64,000 nucleotides of DNA from Akkermansiaceae bacterium UBA1518. GTDB lineage: Bacteria > Verrucomicrobiota > Verrucomicrobiia > Verrucomicrobiales > Akkermansiaceae. The notes beneath the pieces are model-generated. The model was not told the origin of the DNA. It saw only the letters and a list, made by a program, of their open reading frames with translations, and did no database searches. Positions within the stretch are counted from its first letter, which is position 1. Each line of letters begins with the position of its first letter. Below, in pieces: positions 8,985 to 18,855 of this stretch. The stretch is taken from assembly GCA_002323895.1 (NCBI GenBank), contig DCQM01000184.1, forward strand, positions 51,899-115,898, given 5' to 3'. Both the position numbers and the translations under genes were made by a program.

Positions 8985-9449
8985 CTAGACTCCGAAACCC
9001 TCGGGCGGGTTCTCCTGATTTCTTAAGCTATCGAGAGTTTCGCTCATGTCCTCTAGGTTTTCCCAAACATCTGGGACTACAAAAACCGGTGCCTCATGCC
9101 TCACCGCAAGGGCAAGACAATCACTTGGACGAGCGTCAAGCTCCACGATTTTTTTTTCCATGATCTCGTTCTCAGCCTTGATGATTAAGCGTGCGAAAAA
9201 GACCTCCCCTTCCTGCTTCACAATAGTGGTGTGAAGGACCTCTGCACCAAACGCATCGAGCGTTTGCGAAAAAAGATCATGCGAGAGAGGGCGCGGGGGA
9301 ATCGTCCCAGCTAAAACCGCGTTAATCGAAGCTCCGATCGCTGGATCGATATAAAAAACGATAACTTTCGTGCCGTCGCCCAAAAACACAGCGCATCCCG
9401 CCGGGGTCGGCAGAAGCGCAACAGGTTCGACACGCACCAATCCACTCAT
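8985..9449 (-). CDS. Bifunctional nuclease family protein (DUF151/BFN)
   Basis: A 154-residue protein with the hallmark DUF151 sequence LDARPSDCLALAVRHEAPVFV near residues 103-124, preceded by the typical strand-rich half (CAVFLGDGTKVIVFYIDPAIGASI). BFN proteins of plants and bacteria were reported to have RNase/DNase activity. In bacteria the family is widespread and mostly uncharacterised. Its usual length is 130-200 residues, so it is complete. It is followed on the minus strand by the M29-like gene. Confidence 0.85.
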   Translation of the reverse strand: MSGLVRVEPVALLPTPAGCAVFLGDGTKVIVFYIDPAIGASINAVLAGTIPPRPLSHDLFSQTLDAFGAEVLHTTIVKQEGEVFFARLIIKAENEIMEKKIVELDARPSDCLALAVRHEAPVFVVPDVWENLEDMSETLDSLRNQENPPEGFGV

Positions 9450-9493
9450 ACCCCAAGTCTTAACCCTCCGTTTTAAAAAACCAGCATCGACTT

Positions 9494-11221
9494 TTAATAA
9501 ACGTCGCGAGCGTAGCGTTTCTCTTTTTTGAGATTTTTGAGGTAGTCTATTGCTTCTTCATCGCTCAAACCACCGTGGGTTTTCACAATTGTCTGAAGGG
9601 CTTTGTCCACATCTTTTGCCATTCGAGAAGCATCGCCACAAACGTAGAAATATCCTCCCCCTTGCAGCCAGTCCCAAAGTTCGGCTCCAGCTTCGAGCAT
9701 TCGATCCTGAACGTAGATTTTGTTTTCCTGATCACGGGAGAAGGCCAAATCAAGTTTGCTTAAGGTGCCATTATCCACCCAAGCATTGATTTCGTCCTCA
9801 TAGATGAAATCAGTAGCCCGACAAGGATTACCAAAGAAAAGCCAATTACGGCCGCTTGCCTTCGAAACCTCGCGTTCCTCAAGGAAGGCACGGAGCGGAG
9901 CAATTCCAGTCCCTGGTCCCACCATTATAATATCTTTAGAATGATCTTCGGGTAGCCGGAAAGCCTTGTTGTTGTGAACAAAAACCCCAGAACAAACATC
10001 ACCGACTCTATCCGAAAGATAAGTGGAGCAAACCCCGCCCCGATCACGACCGTGGGAATTGTAGCGAACAATTGCTACAGTCAAATGAACCTCACCGGGA
10101 TGGGCATTTGGACTGGAGGCAATTGAGTAAAGACGTGGCTGTAATTTTTTCAGCACACTTACAAATTCTTCGCCATCTGCGAAGTCGGCCGGATGATCGT
10201 TTATCAAATCAATCAACTCCCGGCCCCAACAAAATTCTTCGATTTCTTCTCGGCTCCCGCCTTCGACAAGCGCGCGTAGGAAAGGCGAACCAGACCGCTC
10301 CGACCAAGCTTTTAGAAGCCTTTTATTGAGACTCCGAATGTCATAAGAAGTAATCAAAGCCTCACGGAGCGAAACCTCCGCTCCGCTTGGGAGTGGCACA
10401 ACATCCTTCACGTTAAAAGGAAGGAGAGGAAGTATCTCGTCCACAACTTGCGCCGGATTATGAGAAAGCACGCCAAGAGCATCACCAACCTGATATTCCA
10501 AGCCTGAATCCTTGAGAGAAAGCTCCACATGATAAGTTTCACGTGCCGATCCCTCCTTATTTAGGTCGTAAGAATTCAGCAGAGGCGAAGGAAAGGGGTT
10601 CTTTTTACCGAAAGGTTCCTCCGCAACAACTTCCTCGATCTCCGGCACCCTTCCGCTGCCGCCCATTGCCGTCATGACACCTTGCTTCCACTCTGTAAAT
10701 TGCTCGTCGTAGTCGACGTCACAATCGATCCGCTTGAAGATGCGTTTCGCTCCAAAGGCCTCGAGACGCTGGTCAAACTCAATACCGCACTGGCAAAAGT
10801 CAGGATATTCGCTATCGCCAAGTGCGAAGACTGAGTAATTGACCTCGTTAAGGCTTGGGACCGCATCTCCCATGAGATATTCATGGAAGTCAGAGGCATT
10901 GTCGGGCGGCTCACCGTCACCGTAAGTGCTCGTAATTATAAGGAGATTCTTCTCGGCTGGCAACCTGCTCTTGTCGTAAGATGCCATGTCAAAAACCTGC
11001 GGTTCATAATTCCCTGCTTTGAGAGCTTTTAAAAACTTTTTGGCGACTCCCTCAGAATTCCCGGTCTGACTCCCCCAAAGAATTGTGACGGGAATTGCCG
11101 GCCCTGGTGGCTCGACCTCAACTGATGCGCCGCCAAGCGCCTTAGTTAAAAACTCACTGAGCCAAGCGCGTTGCTCAGCGTTGAACGGGGCATTTTCTGG
11201 AATGACAATCGGAGAACTCAT
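9494..11221 (-). CDS. cysJ: Diflavin reductase, sulfite reductase flavoprotein-like (CysJ type)
   Basis: A 575-residue protein from the ATG at 11221 (a TTG four codons earlier is less likely). It has an N-terminal flavodoxin domain with WGSQTGNSEGVAKKF for FMN. An FAD-binding FNR domain follows with RLYSIASSP and RGGVCSTYLSD, then an NADPH site (MVGPGTGIAPLRAF) and the C-terminal YARDVY ending typical of CysJ. It would carry electrons from NADPH via FAD and FMN to a partner such as the sirohaem sulfite reductase CysI. No cysI is adjacent, so the partner is unproven. Confidence 0.82.
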   Translation of the reverse strand: MSSPIVIPENAPFNAEQRAWLSEFLTKALGGASVEVEPPGPAIPVTILWGSQTGNSEGVAKKFLKALKAGNYEPQVFDMASYDKSRLPAEKNLLIITSTYGDGEPPDNASDFHEYLMGDAVPSLNEVNYSVFALGDSEYPDFCQCGIEFDQRLEAFGAKRIFKRIDCDVDYDEQFTEWKQGVMTAMGGSGRVPEIEEVVAEEPFGKKNPFPSPLLNSYDLNKEGSARETYHVELSLKDSGLEYQVGDALGVLSHNPAQVVDEILPLLPFNVKDVVPLPSGAEVSLREALITSYDIRSLNKRLLKAWSERSGSPFLRALVEGGSREEIEEFCWGRELIDLINDHPADFADGEEFVSVLKKLQPRLYSIASSPNAHPGEVHLTVAIVRYNSHGRDRGGVCSTYLSDRVGDVCSGVFVHNNKAFRLPEDHSKDIIMVGPGTGIAPLRAFLEEREVSKASGRNWLFFGNPCRATDFIYEDEINAWVDNGTLSKLDLAFSRDQENKIYVQDRMLEAGAELWDWLQGGGYFYVCGDASRMAKDVDKALQTIVKTHGGLSDEEAIDYLKNLKKEKRYARDVY

Positions 11222-11383
11222 CTGAAACAACAAAGGATCTAAAGAAACCTCGCCGGAACATGGCGCTAACCTTGCAATCTTACAAGCGCGTTTCGAGTCA
11301 TCCTCACTCTAACTTTTCAAACTTTTCATGAACAATGCTCCAGACTGGACAACTCTCGAGAGCCACAACAATCTCATCCGGTG

Positions 11384-14300
11384 ATGAAAGCAGCGGTTAT
11401 CGGCATAATATCGACCCTCGCAACGATGGTTTTCGGTCAATTCGAAGCAACATCTCCAAATCCCGGACTGAAAAATCGGCAATATCAGGAAGAACTCGCT
11501 GATGCTTACGAACGCATCGATCCCTCGAAAGACGGATGGGAATCCGAAGCCCGGTCATCCGAATACCAAATAGCCCTCGAAAATTTCCTCGATAGCCTCC
11601 TCCACCAGCGAGAAACCAAGCATATCACGCCAAATTTTAAATCCGCGCAGCTCCTCAAGCCCCAAACCAATGTCGTCTTTAAAAACGCCGGGCTCATCGT
11701 TCGTAGAATTTTTAAGGATACGGTCAAAATACCTTATTCCGAAATCACATCACGCACGGAACCAGGGTTCAAAACCAAGATTAAGATGATTTCGGTTACC
11801 TCCAAAACCTCAGAATCCCTCGTTACCCTCAAATCCTCCCTCCACCAAATCAACGCTCATTGGTCCTGCACGTGGACAGAAACCTCTCCCCCTAAATTAG
11901 AGACCATTACCCTCAAGGAATTTGAAGAAGTCAAACAGACCGGCCCCTACCAACTCCTTACCGACGTCACGGCTTCCGCCTTCAATCAAAATCCTTCTTA
12001 TCAATCCCAGCTTCTCCGCTCAACTGACCACTGGCGCAGCCGTATCCCACGGGATTTTGGACTCGATTCCGCTGCAAACCACGGCCTCGCCATAGCCGAC
12101 GTTAATGGTGACGGCCTCGAAGATCTTTACCTTTGTCAACAAGGCGGTCTCCCCAACCTTCTATTCTTACAAAATTTTGATGGCACGCTCACCGATTTCT
12201 CCGTCGAATCAAAAACTAATTGGCTCGATTATTGCGCCGCCGCCCTCTTCCTTGACTTCGATAACGACGGTGATCAGGACCTCGTTATCTCGCAGGATTT
12301 TAAGATCCTTTTCATGGACAACATCGACGGTAAAGGCCACTTCGAACTTGCCTTCGGTCGCTCCACCAAAGCTCAATCCTTCTCCCTCACCTCCGCTGAT
12401 TTCGATCAAGATGGCTTTGTAGATGTTTACGTTTGCGGCTACAACCCCTCGGCATCTTCAGCACGGGCCGGAGCCCTCGCCGAGCCCGTTCCATTTCACG
12501 ACGCTAACAACGGAGGCGAAAACATCCTCTGGCGAAACAACGGCGACTGGACGTTCCAAGACGTCACCAAACAAACTGGCCTCAATCAAAACAACACCCG
12601 CTTTTCCTTTGCAGCTTCGTGGGAAGACTACGACCAAGACGGAGACCTCGACCTTTACCTAGCCAATGACTTCGGCCGGAACTGCCTTTACCAAAATCAA
12701 GGGGGCGAAGCTGGAAAGCTCCCTTTCTTCATCAATATTGCTGGACCTCTTGGTATCGAAGACTCTGCCGCCGGCATGTCGACCAACTGGGGTGACTTTA
12801 ATCGGGACGGTTGGATGGACCTCTATGTTTCTAATATGTTTTCAAGTGCTGGTAGCCGAGTTACGGGACAAAATCGCTTCCTTAAGAAACTTGAACATAA
12901 AAAGAATACCGCCAGCACCTTCCGCCGGATGGCTCGCGGAAACTCCCTCTTCGCCGCCAACGGAAAAGGTGGTTTTACCGATATCTCGATTCAAACAAAA
13001 ACCAACATGGCACGCTGGTGCTGGGGATCTACCTTCGCAGATCTCAATAACGACGGATGGCTCGATATTCTTGGTGCAAACGGCTTTATCACCGCCGAAG
13101 ACACCGCCGATTTGTGAAGTGTTTACTGGCGACAGGTCGTGTCGCAATCTCCTACCGGTCCCCAGGGTGACAACCTAGGCCTACAATCCTACCGTCAGGG
13201 TTGGCGGGCTCTCAATCGTCTCCTTCACGAAAATAAATCGTTTTCTGGAAACGAAACAAACAACGCCTTTCTCAATTGCGGCAAGAATACCCCCTTCGCT
13301 GACGTTTCCAGCACTATTGGCTGGGATTTTTCCGACGACGCCCGTGCAATCGGACTGATTGACTACGATCACGATGGCGATCTTGATCTCTTTGTCACAA
13401 ACCGCACCGCTCCTCGTATCCGGCTCCTACAGAACAATCTTAGATCTGAGTCCAACTTCCTGTCACTTCACCTCACCGGCGCTGCCAAAACAACCCCGCG
13501 AGATGCGATTGGAGCTCGTGTCGAAGTCCATCTCGAAAAACAACTTATCCCTCATCTCCGCACCCTCCACGCTGGCCAATCTTTCTTAGCCCAGTCCTCC
13601 CGCTGGTTACACTTTGGCCTTGGTAAAGATGCCGTTATCGAAAAAGTCGTTGTCCACTGGCCCGGCTCGGGATCCCAAACCTTCACAAGCATCAAGGCTA
13701 ACCAACAACTCCATCTTACTCAAGGTAAAGCAACTGCCACCCCCCGCAAAACCCGACGAAATCCCGCTCTTACAGCTGCACCGCACCCGATTCCCGAAAA
13801 AAGCTCGGTCGCGCGCATCATTCCTCCAGCAGGTCACACCTTCCCAAATATACCCACCGCTAATGGCGAGCCTCTCTCCATTTCTGAAACCACCCTAATC
13901 GCTCTTTGGAGCCGCACTTGCCCGCACTGCCAACAAGAACTCCAAAGTTGGGCCACCAAAGCTGCCAAATTTAAGACGTCGGAGATTAAGCTAGCACTCC
14001 TCTGCACCGACCAAGAACCCTTCGATCAAGCCAGTGCCTTTCTTAAGTCTATCAATTCGCCTTTCTCCACCCGAATGGCTGGCCCCGGAGCCGTCGAGCT
14101 ACTCGACGCCCTCCACGCTTCCATTATTGACCTTTGGATCCCCATTCCCGTTCCCACAAGCTTCCTAGTTTCAAAGGAAGGACAGCTCCTCGCGATTTAT
14201 CGAGGTAACGCTTCAATCGAGCAAATTATTGACGACAAGAAATTCGCAACAGCACACCCTTTGAAACGTCGCTCTGCCGGCACACCCTTTGCCGGACGTT

Positions 14301-15148
14301 GGACCAGTAAGCCTGCACCATCTTCCCCCCAACGCACAGCTCAACAACTACTCCAACGTGCCCAGCCCAGCCTCGCCATCGACTACCTCCGCTCAGCTCT
14401 GACAAAGCCCTTCTTCCAAAGCGACAAATTTACCCAAAGCGACAATCTTTTACTTCTCGGCCAAATCTTGGGACAGCAAGGTCGGCCAACTGAAGCCATT
14501 CCTCAACTCGAAGCCGCTAGGGAACTCATCCCCAAAGATATTCGCGTCCTACGCCTTCTTGCAACTGCCCACGCTGAAACAGGAAAGTTTTCAAAATCCT
14601 TCGCGATTCTCAACAACGCTATATCCTACCATCCTCAGAACTTAGACATCTACGACGATGCCATCGATATTGCACGGAAAGCCAACGATTCTACCCGAGC
14701 ATTCGATTACAAAAAACAATCAGCTGACAACAACCCTCGAAATCCCAACTTACGATACCGCCTTACCCTTTCTCAACTTGAACAAGGACAACCTTTGGAA
14801 GCTATCGCTAACTGCAAAACTATTCTCGGGACTTCACCCAAATTCCTCGAGGCTGCGAACCTCCTCTCGCGAATTTTTTCCACCCATTCTAGGGAACGAG
14901 TTCGAAGCCCACAGGAATCTCTCGCTCTCGCCTCCCGTCTTTGCCTGATCTCAAAAAACCGTAACGCCAGCTACCTCCTTAGCTTAGCCTACGCTCAAGC
15001 CAATCTTAAAAATTTTGAAGAGGCTACCAAGAAGCTCAAGCTTCTCACCGCCGTCGCTCCACCTGACTCCAAGTTCACAAAGGAGGTTGAAGCCGCTCTA
15101 GTAAAAACAAAAGCCCACCAACCCATTCGCAATGTTCTCTGGAAATAA
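11384..15148 (+). CDS. Putative selenoprotein: FG-GAP/CRTAC1-ASPIC protein with thioredoxin-like and TPR domains (UGA at 13115 read as Sec)
   Basis: One frame runs from 11381/11384 to 15148, broken only by a UGA at 13115-13117 (codon 579 counted from GTG 11381). Before it come a signal peptide and six FG-GAP/VCBS calcium-type repeats (for example DVNGDGLEDLYL, DYDQDGDLDLYL, DLNNDGWLDIL). After it come a seventh repeat (DYDHDGDLDLFV), an ASPIC/UnbV domain (GARVEVHL... HFGLG), a TlpA/thioredoxin-like domain with CPHC (residues 847-850) and TPR-like helices to the end. The UGA thus cuts through a beta-propeller whose last blade lies beyond it, which argues against two genes. A 6-bp hairpin with loop GGUCG starts 12 nt after the UGA, like a bacterial SECIS. 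The next gene is a clear Sec formate dehydrogenase. It is probably exported and redox-active. A nonsense mutation is the alternative. Confidence 0.8.
13115..13145 (+). promoter_or_regulatory. Putative bacterial SECIS element in the FG-GAP selenoprotein gene
   Basis: The in-frame UGA is at 13115-13117. A perfect 6-bp stem, GCGACA (13129-13134) with TGTCGC (13140-13145), closes the loop GGTCG (13135-13139). The loop's first G is 18 nt after the UGA. In the Escherichia coli fdhF SECIS, as I recall it, the GGUC apical loop starts 19 nt after the UGA. The same loop start and spacing are seen in the formate dehydrogenase gene in this window. SelB recognition is inferred. Confidence 0.75.
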
Positions 15149-15211
15149 ATAAGCACCGAGGTTCGCGAAACAGCCGCCACTAGATGTTTTGCAACTCGTC
15201 ATTTAAAAAAC

Positions 15212-15235
15212 TTCGCGCCTTTACGTCTTTGCGTT
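15212..15235 (+). repeat. Three tandem degenerate octamers (TTYRCGYY)
   Basis: Within the 110-bp gap between the two UGA-containing genes, TTCGCGCC, TTTACGTC and TTTGCGTT lie head to tail with a strict period of 8. Similar 'ttcgcgtctttgcg' phrases are, from memory, common between genes in several phyla. No function is known to me. Confidence 0.5.
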
Positions 15236-15258
15236 AAGATTTCAATGCCTGCCAGCAC

Positions 15259-17997
15259 ATGATCAACGACCCAACCTCAGCCATCGCCTCGCAACTCGCC
15301 ATCACCATTGATGGTCAGCACACCACTTTTATCGAAGGCGAAACCATCTACCAAGTTGCCACTCGTCTCGGAAAGGACATCCCGACTCTCTGCTACGACG
15401 ATCGCCTTGATGCTTTCGGAGCCTGCCGCCTTTGTGTTGTAGAAATCGAAGGCATCCGTAATCCCGTCGCGTCCTGCACCACCAAAGCCAATGACGGGAT
15501 GGTCGTTAAAACCGCCCCACCCAAAATCGAGAAGATGCGCAAAACGCTCCTCGAAATGGTCGCTTCCGAAAATCGTCAAATCGAAGTCAATCCCCTACGT
15601 GGCCTTGCCTCTCAAGAATTATCCGCCCTCGTCAACAAATACGGAGCCCGCAACGACCGCTTTAAGGGAGCAAAATCGGGCACCTCAAACCTTAAAGACG
15701 AAAACCCCTTTATTCTCCGTGACTACGAGCAATGTATTTCTTGTTACCGTTGCGTTCGCGTCTGCGCTGAACAGGAGGGCGATTATGCTATCACCGTTGC
15801 CAACCGTGGTTTCCACACCCAAATTACCACCGAGTTTGATAGCGACCTTCGCGATTCAGATTGCACCTTCTGCGGACAATGTATCCAAACCTGCCCCACC
15901 GGCGCTCTTGCCGACAAGAAGGCTATCCGCGCCGAAACCCTTCCAGAGCCAGTCAAAAAGACTCGCACTGTCTGCCCTTATTGCGCTGTCGGTTGTTCTA
16001 TTGATCTTATGACCAAAGGGGACAAAATTGTCGGCGCGCAACCCGCGATGGACGGTCCAGCCAACAAGGGGGCTCTCTGTATCAAGGGTCAATTCACCTA
16101 CGACTTCATCCAGCACGAAGACCGGCTCAAAAAACCACTTATAAAACAAGCCGACGGCACCTTCAAGGAGGTTGAATGGGATGAGGCACTGAAAAAAGCG
16201 GCCGAAGGATTTGCGAAAGCAAAGGCCAAATACGGCCGGCACAGTATTTTCGGTATCGCCTCTGGCCGCGCCCCACATGAAGCCGCCTACTCGATGCAAA
16301 AATTTATTCGGGCCGGCTTTGGGACTCATCATATCGATAATTGTAGTCGAGCCTGACACGCACCCACCGTGGCCGGTCTGGCCGCCCAAATCGGAAGAGG
16401 TGCAATGTCTAATCCTCTCGCGGATATGGAAAAGCCCGACACTATCTTCGCGATCGGCACCAACATGACCGAGTGTCACCCTGTCGCCGCTACCGGTCTA
16501 AAAAAAGCACTCACCAAAGGAGCTAAACTCGTCGTCGCCGACCCGCGTAAAACCCGCCTCGCAAAACTCGCTCACCTCCACCTTCCCATCCGTGTCGGAT
16601 CCGATGTAGCACTCCTCCTCGCGATGGCTCACGTCATTGTTCGCGACGACCTCACAGACCATAAATTCATCGCCGAGCGTTGCGCCGATTACGAGGATTT
16701 TCGGAAACACCTCAAGGAATTCACTCCAGAGTGGGCCTCCGAAATCTGCGAAGTCCCCGCAGTCGACATCGAAACCGCCGGCAAGCTGTATGGCTCTGCC
16801 AAACTCGGCGCAATCTATTACACCCTCGGCATCACTGAGCACATTTGTGGGGTCGACAATGTCCAGTCACTTTGCAACCTCGCACTCCTCACCGGAAACC
16901 TTGGAAAGGAAGGCACTGGCATCAATCCGATGCGCGGGCAGAATAATATCCAAGGCGCTGGAGACTGCGGAGCTGTCCCTGCCAACTACCCTGGGTTCCA
17001 GCCCGTGGCATCAGCGGAATCGCATGAAAAATTCAAGGCTGCTTATCAGCAGCCAGATATGGATCTCGGCAACCCAATGACCAAGGTCACCGCCCTCAAT
17101 CTTTGTGGAGCCGAAGAAAACGGAATCCACGCCATGCTCATCAATGGTGAAAATACCGTCGTTACTGATCCTGATAAAAACCACTGTGAGAAGGCTCTCA
17201 AATCTCTCGACCATCTCGTTGTCATTGACATCTTCCTCACCGAAACCGCACAGATGGCGGATATCGTTCTTCCCGCATCCGCCTGGGGAGAAACCGACGG
17301 TGTTCAAGCCAATACCGAGCGTCGCGTTCAGCGCCTACGCAAAGCCGTCCCGAGCTACGGAGATTCAAAACCTGACTGGTGGATCATCGCTGGAATTGCA
17401 AAAGAACTCGGTATTCCCGGCTTCGAATTTGAAAACGCTAAGGACGTCTTCAACGAGCTCTGCGCACTCAGCCCGATTTACAAAGGCCTAAACTGGGACA
17501 ACATCGGCGATGGCGTCTACCATTGGCCCGTTCCTAAAGAAGGCCACCCCGGAACTCCTCGACTTCACGAAGACGAATTCAAAGACGGCATGCGCGGTAA
17601 ATTTAAGGTTATTGGTTACCGCGACCCAGCCGAAGTGATAGACTCAGATTACCCTGTCTGGCTCACGACCGGACGACGCCTTCAAGCCTATCATACCCGC
17701 ACCCAAACAGGACGCGCTAGTGGGATCGAATACCTTCTTGCCGAAGAGACCTTGGAGATTCACCCCAAAGATGCCGAAGACTGGGGACTGATCGACGGAG
17801 CTATGGCAAAAATGGCCAGCCGCCGTGGCGAAATCGAACTCAAGGTCGAAACCACCAGTCGCTCACCAAGAGGCACTGTCTTTACAAGCTTCAGCTTTGC
17901 CGATACCAACGTCAACATCCTTACCGGCTCAGGATACGACCCTGTCACCCAAACTGCTGAATTAAAGGTTTGTCCCCTACGTATTCGCCCGTCTTAG
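15259..17997 (+). CDS. Formate dehydrogenase alpha subunit, selenocysteine-containing (UGA at 16354 read as Sec)
   Basis: A single 912-residue frame containing one UGA (codon 366) in the family's active-site motif N-C-S-R-A-U-H-A-P, where other members have Sec or Cys ligating Mo or W. The order is a 2Fe-2S ferredoxin domain (about 10-85; CYDDRLDAFGACRLC), a His/Cys-rich and two 4Fe-4S cluster region (CISCYRCVRVC; CTFCGQCIQTCP), the Fe4S4 domain of the molybdopterin part (CPYCAVGC), the bis-MGD core, and the C-terminal cofactor-binding domain. This is the cytoplasmic, ferredoxin-like-extended type that oxidises formate to CO2 (reversible in relatives). No diaphorase, gamma subunit or fdhD is adjacent, so the electron partner is unknown. 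A downstream GTG (16369) could be miscalled as a separate gene start. Confidence 0.95.
16354..16385 (+). promoter_or_regulatory. SECIS element in the formate dehydrogenase gene
   Basis: The UGA (16354-16356) is followed by a stem GTGGCC (16369-16374) / GGCCGC (16380-16385) with one G-U pair, closing the loop GGTCT (16375-16379). The loop starts 19 nt after the UGA, the same loop and spacing I recall for E. coli fdhF. It lies in coding sequence, as bacterial SECIS elements do. Confidence 0.88.
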
Positions 17998-18171
17998 ATC
18001 ACCCTGGTTTCCTCATTCGTGATTTGGGAGGGCGGTAGGCCAGAATCCTTCGCAATCCTCTTTCATCGCTTCGCTTAGCTTCAAGTTTTTTCCCTCGTGC
18101 AAATTTGAGTTTTTCATTCCTTGTTCATTGCAACAGGCATGCCAAGACTTAAGGGCATGACAGAGGAAGAA

Positions 18172-18798
18172 ATGTCAAACTGGTCGGCAATCTTTGAGTC
18201 CGCAATTGAATCAGGAGATCCTGCCCATGATCTAGAACACATCCGCCGAGTTGTTTTTAATACAAAGAAAATTGCCGCAACCGAGAATCTCTCGATGGAA
18301 GTTCTTCTGCCCGCTGCTTGGCTTCACGACTGCATCTATGTTCCCAAGAATTCCCCCGAACGATCTAGCGCTTCTCAAATCGCAGCCGATAACGCCATCA
18401 AGATCCTCAGGCAGCATGGATATCCACAAGAACACTTCAAGGCCATTCACCACGCTATTGAGGCTCACAGTTTTTCTGCCAAAATCACCCCGTCGACCAT
18501 CGAAGCAAAAGTCCTCCAAGACGCTGATCGCATTGATGCCCTTGGCGCAATCGGCCTGAGCCGCTGCATCATGCTTGGGGGACATATGGGGTCAGATCTC
18601 TACCACTCGGAGGATCCATTCGCAAAAAACCGTCCCCTAAACGATGCCAATTACTGCATCGATCATTTTTACGCCAAACTCCTAAACCTTAAAAACACCA
18701 TGCAGACAAAGGCAGGAAAAGCCTTAGCCGAAAAACGCACCAAATTCCTTAGCGATTTTCTCGAACAACTTAGAACTGAAATCCCAGATATGTTCTAA
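18172..18798 (+). CDS. HD-domain phosphohydrolase, YedJ-like
   Basis: A roughly 208-residue cytoplasmic HD hydrolase. Metal-ligand motifs are HDLEHIRRV, WLHDCIY and QDADRIDALGAIGL, and the central AIEAHSFSA is very similar to E. coli YedJ as I remember it. The substrate is unknown for this family; phosphate esters or nucleotides are likely. I chose the ATG at 18172 because AGAGGA lies 4-5 nt upstream and because YedJ-like proteins begin just before the NW/HW helix. In-frame starts at 18121 (TTG), 18139 and 18157 would add up to 17 residues. Confidence 0.85.
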   Translation: MSNWSAIFESAIESGDPAHDLEHIRRVVFNTKKIAATENLSMEVLLPAAWLHDCIYVPKNSPERSSASQIAADNAIKILRQHGYPQEHFKAIHHAIEAHSFSAKITPSTIEAKVLQDADRIDALGAIGLSRCIMLGGHMGSDLYHSEDPFAKNRPLNDANYCIDHFYAKLLNLKNTMQTKAGKALAEKRTKFLSDFLEQLRTEIPDMF

Positions 18799-18855
18799 AA
18801 TGCCCTCTTGCCTTCCACCCCCCATTTCTCCAAAACTTAAAAGCTTTTAATCACC

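Noticed and set aside
12105..12662. Long overlapping plus-strand frames inside the FG-GAP gene
   Set aside because: They are shifted translations of the repeat DNA with low-complexity Ser/Pro/Thr content.
13139..15148. GTG at 13139 as the start of a separate gene
   Set aside because: It is the same frame as the upstream gene, and the first residues continue a domain cut in half by the UGA. It has no signal peptide.
16369..17997. GTG at 16369 as the start of a separate gene
   Set aside because: It lies inside the formate dehydrogenase frame, just after its Sec codon and within the SECIS stem.
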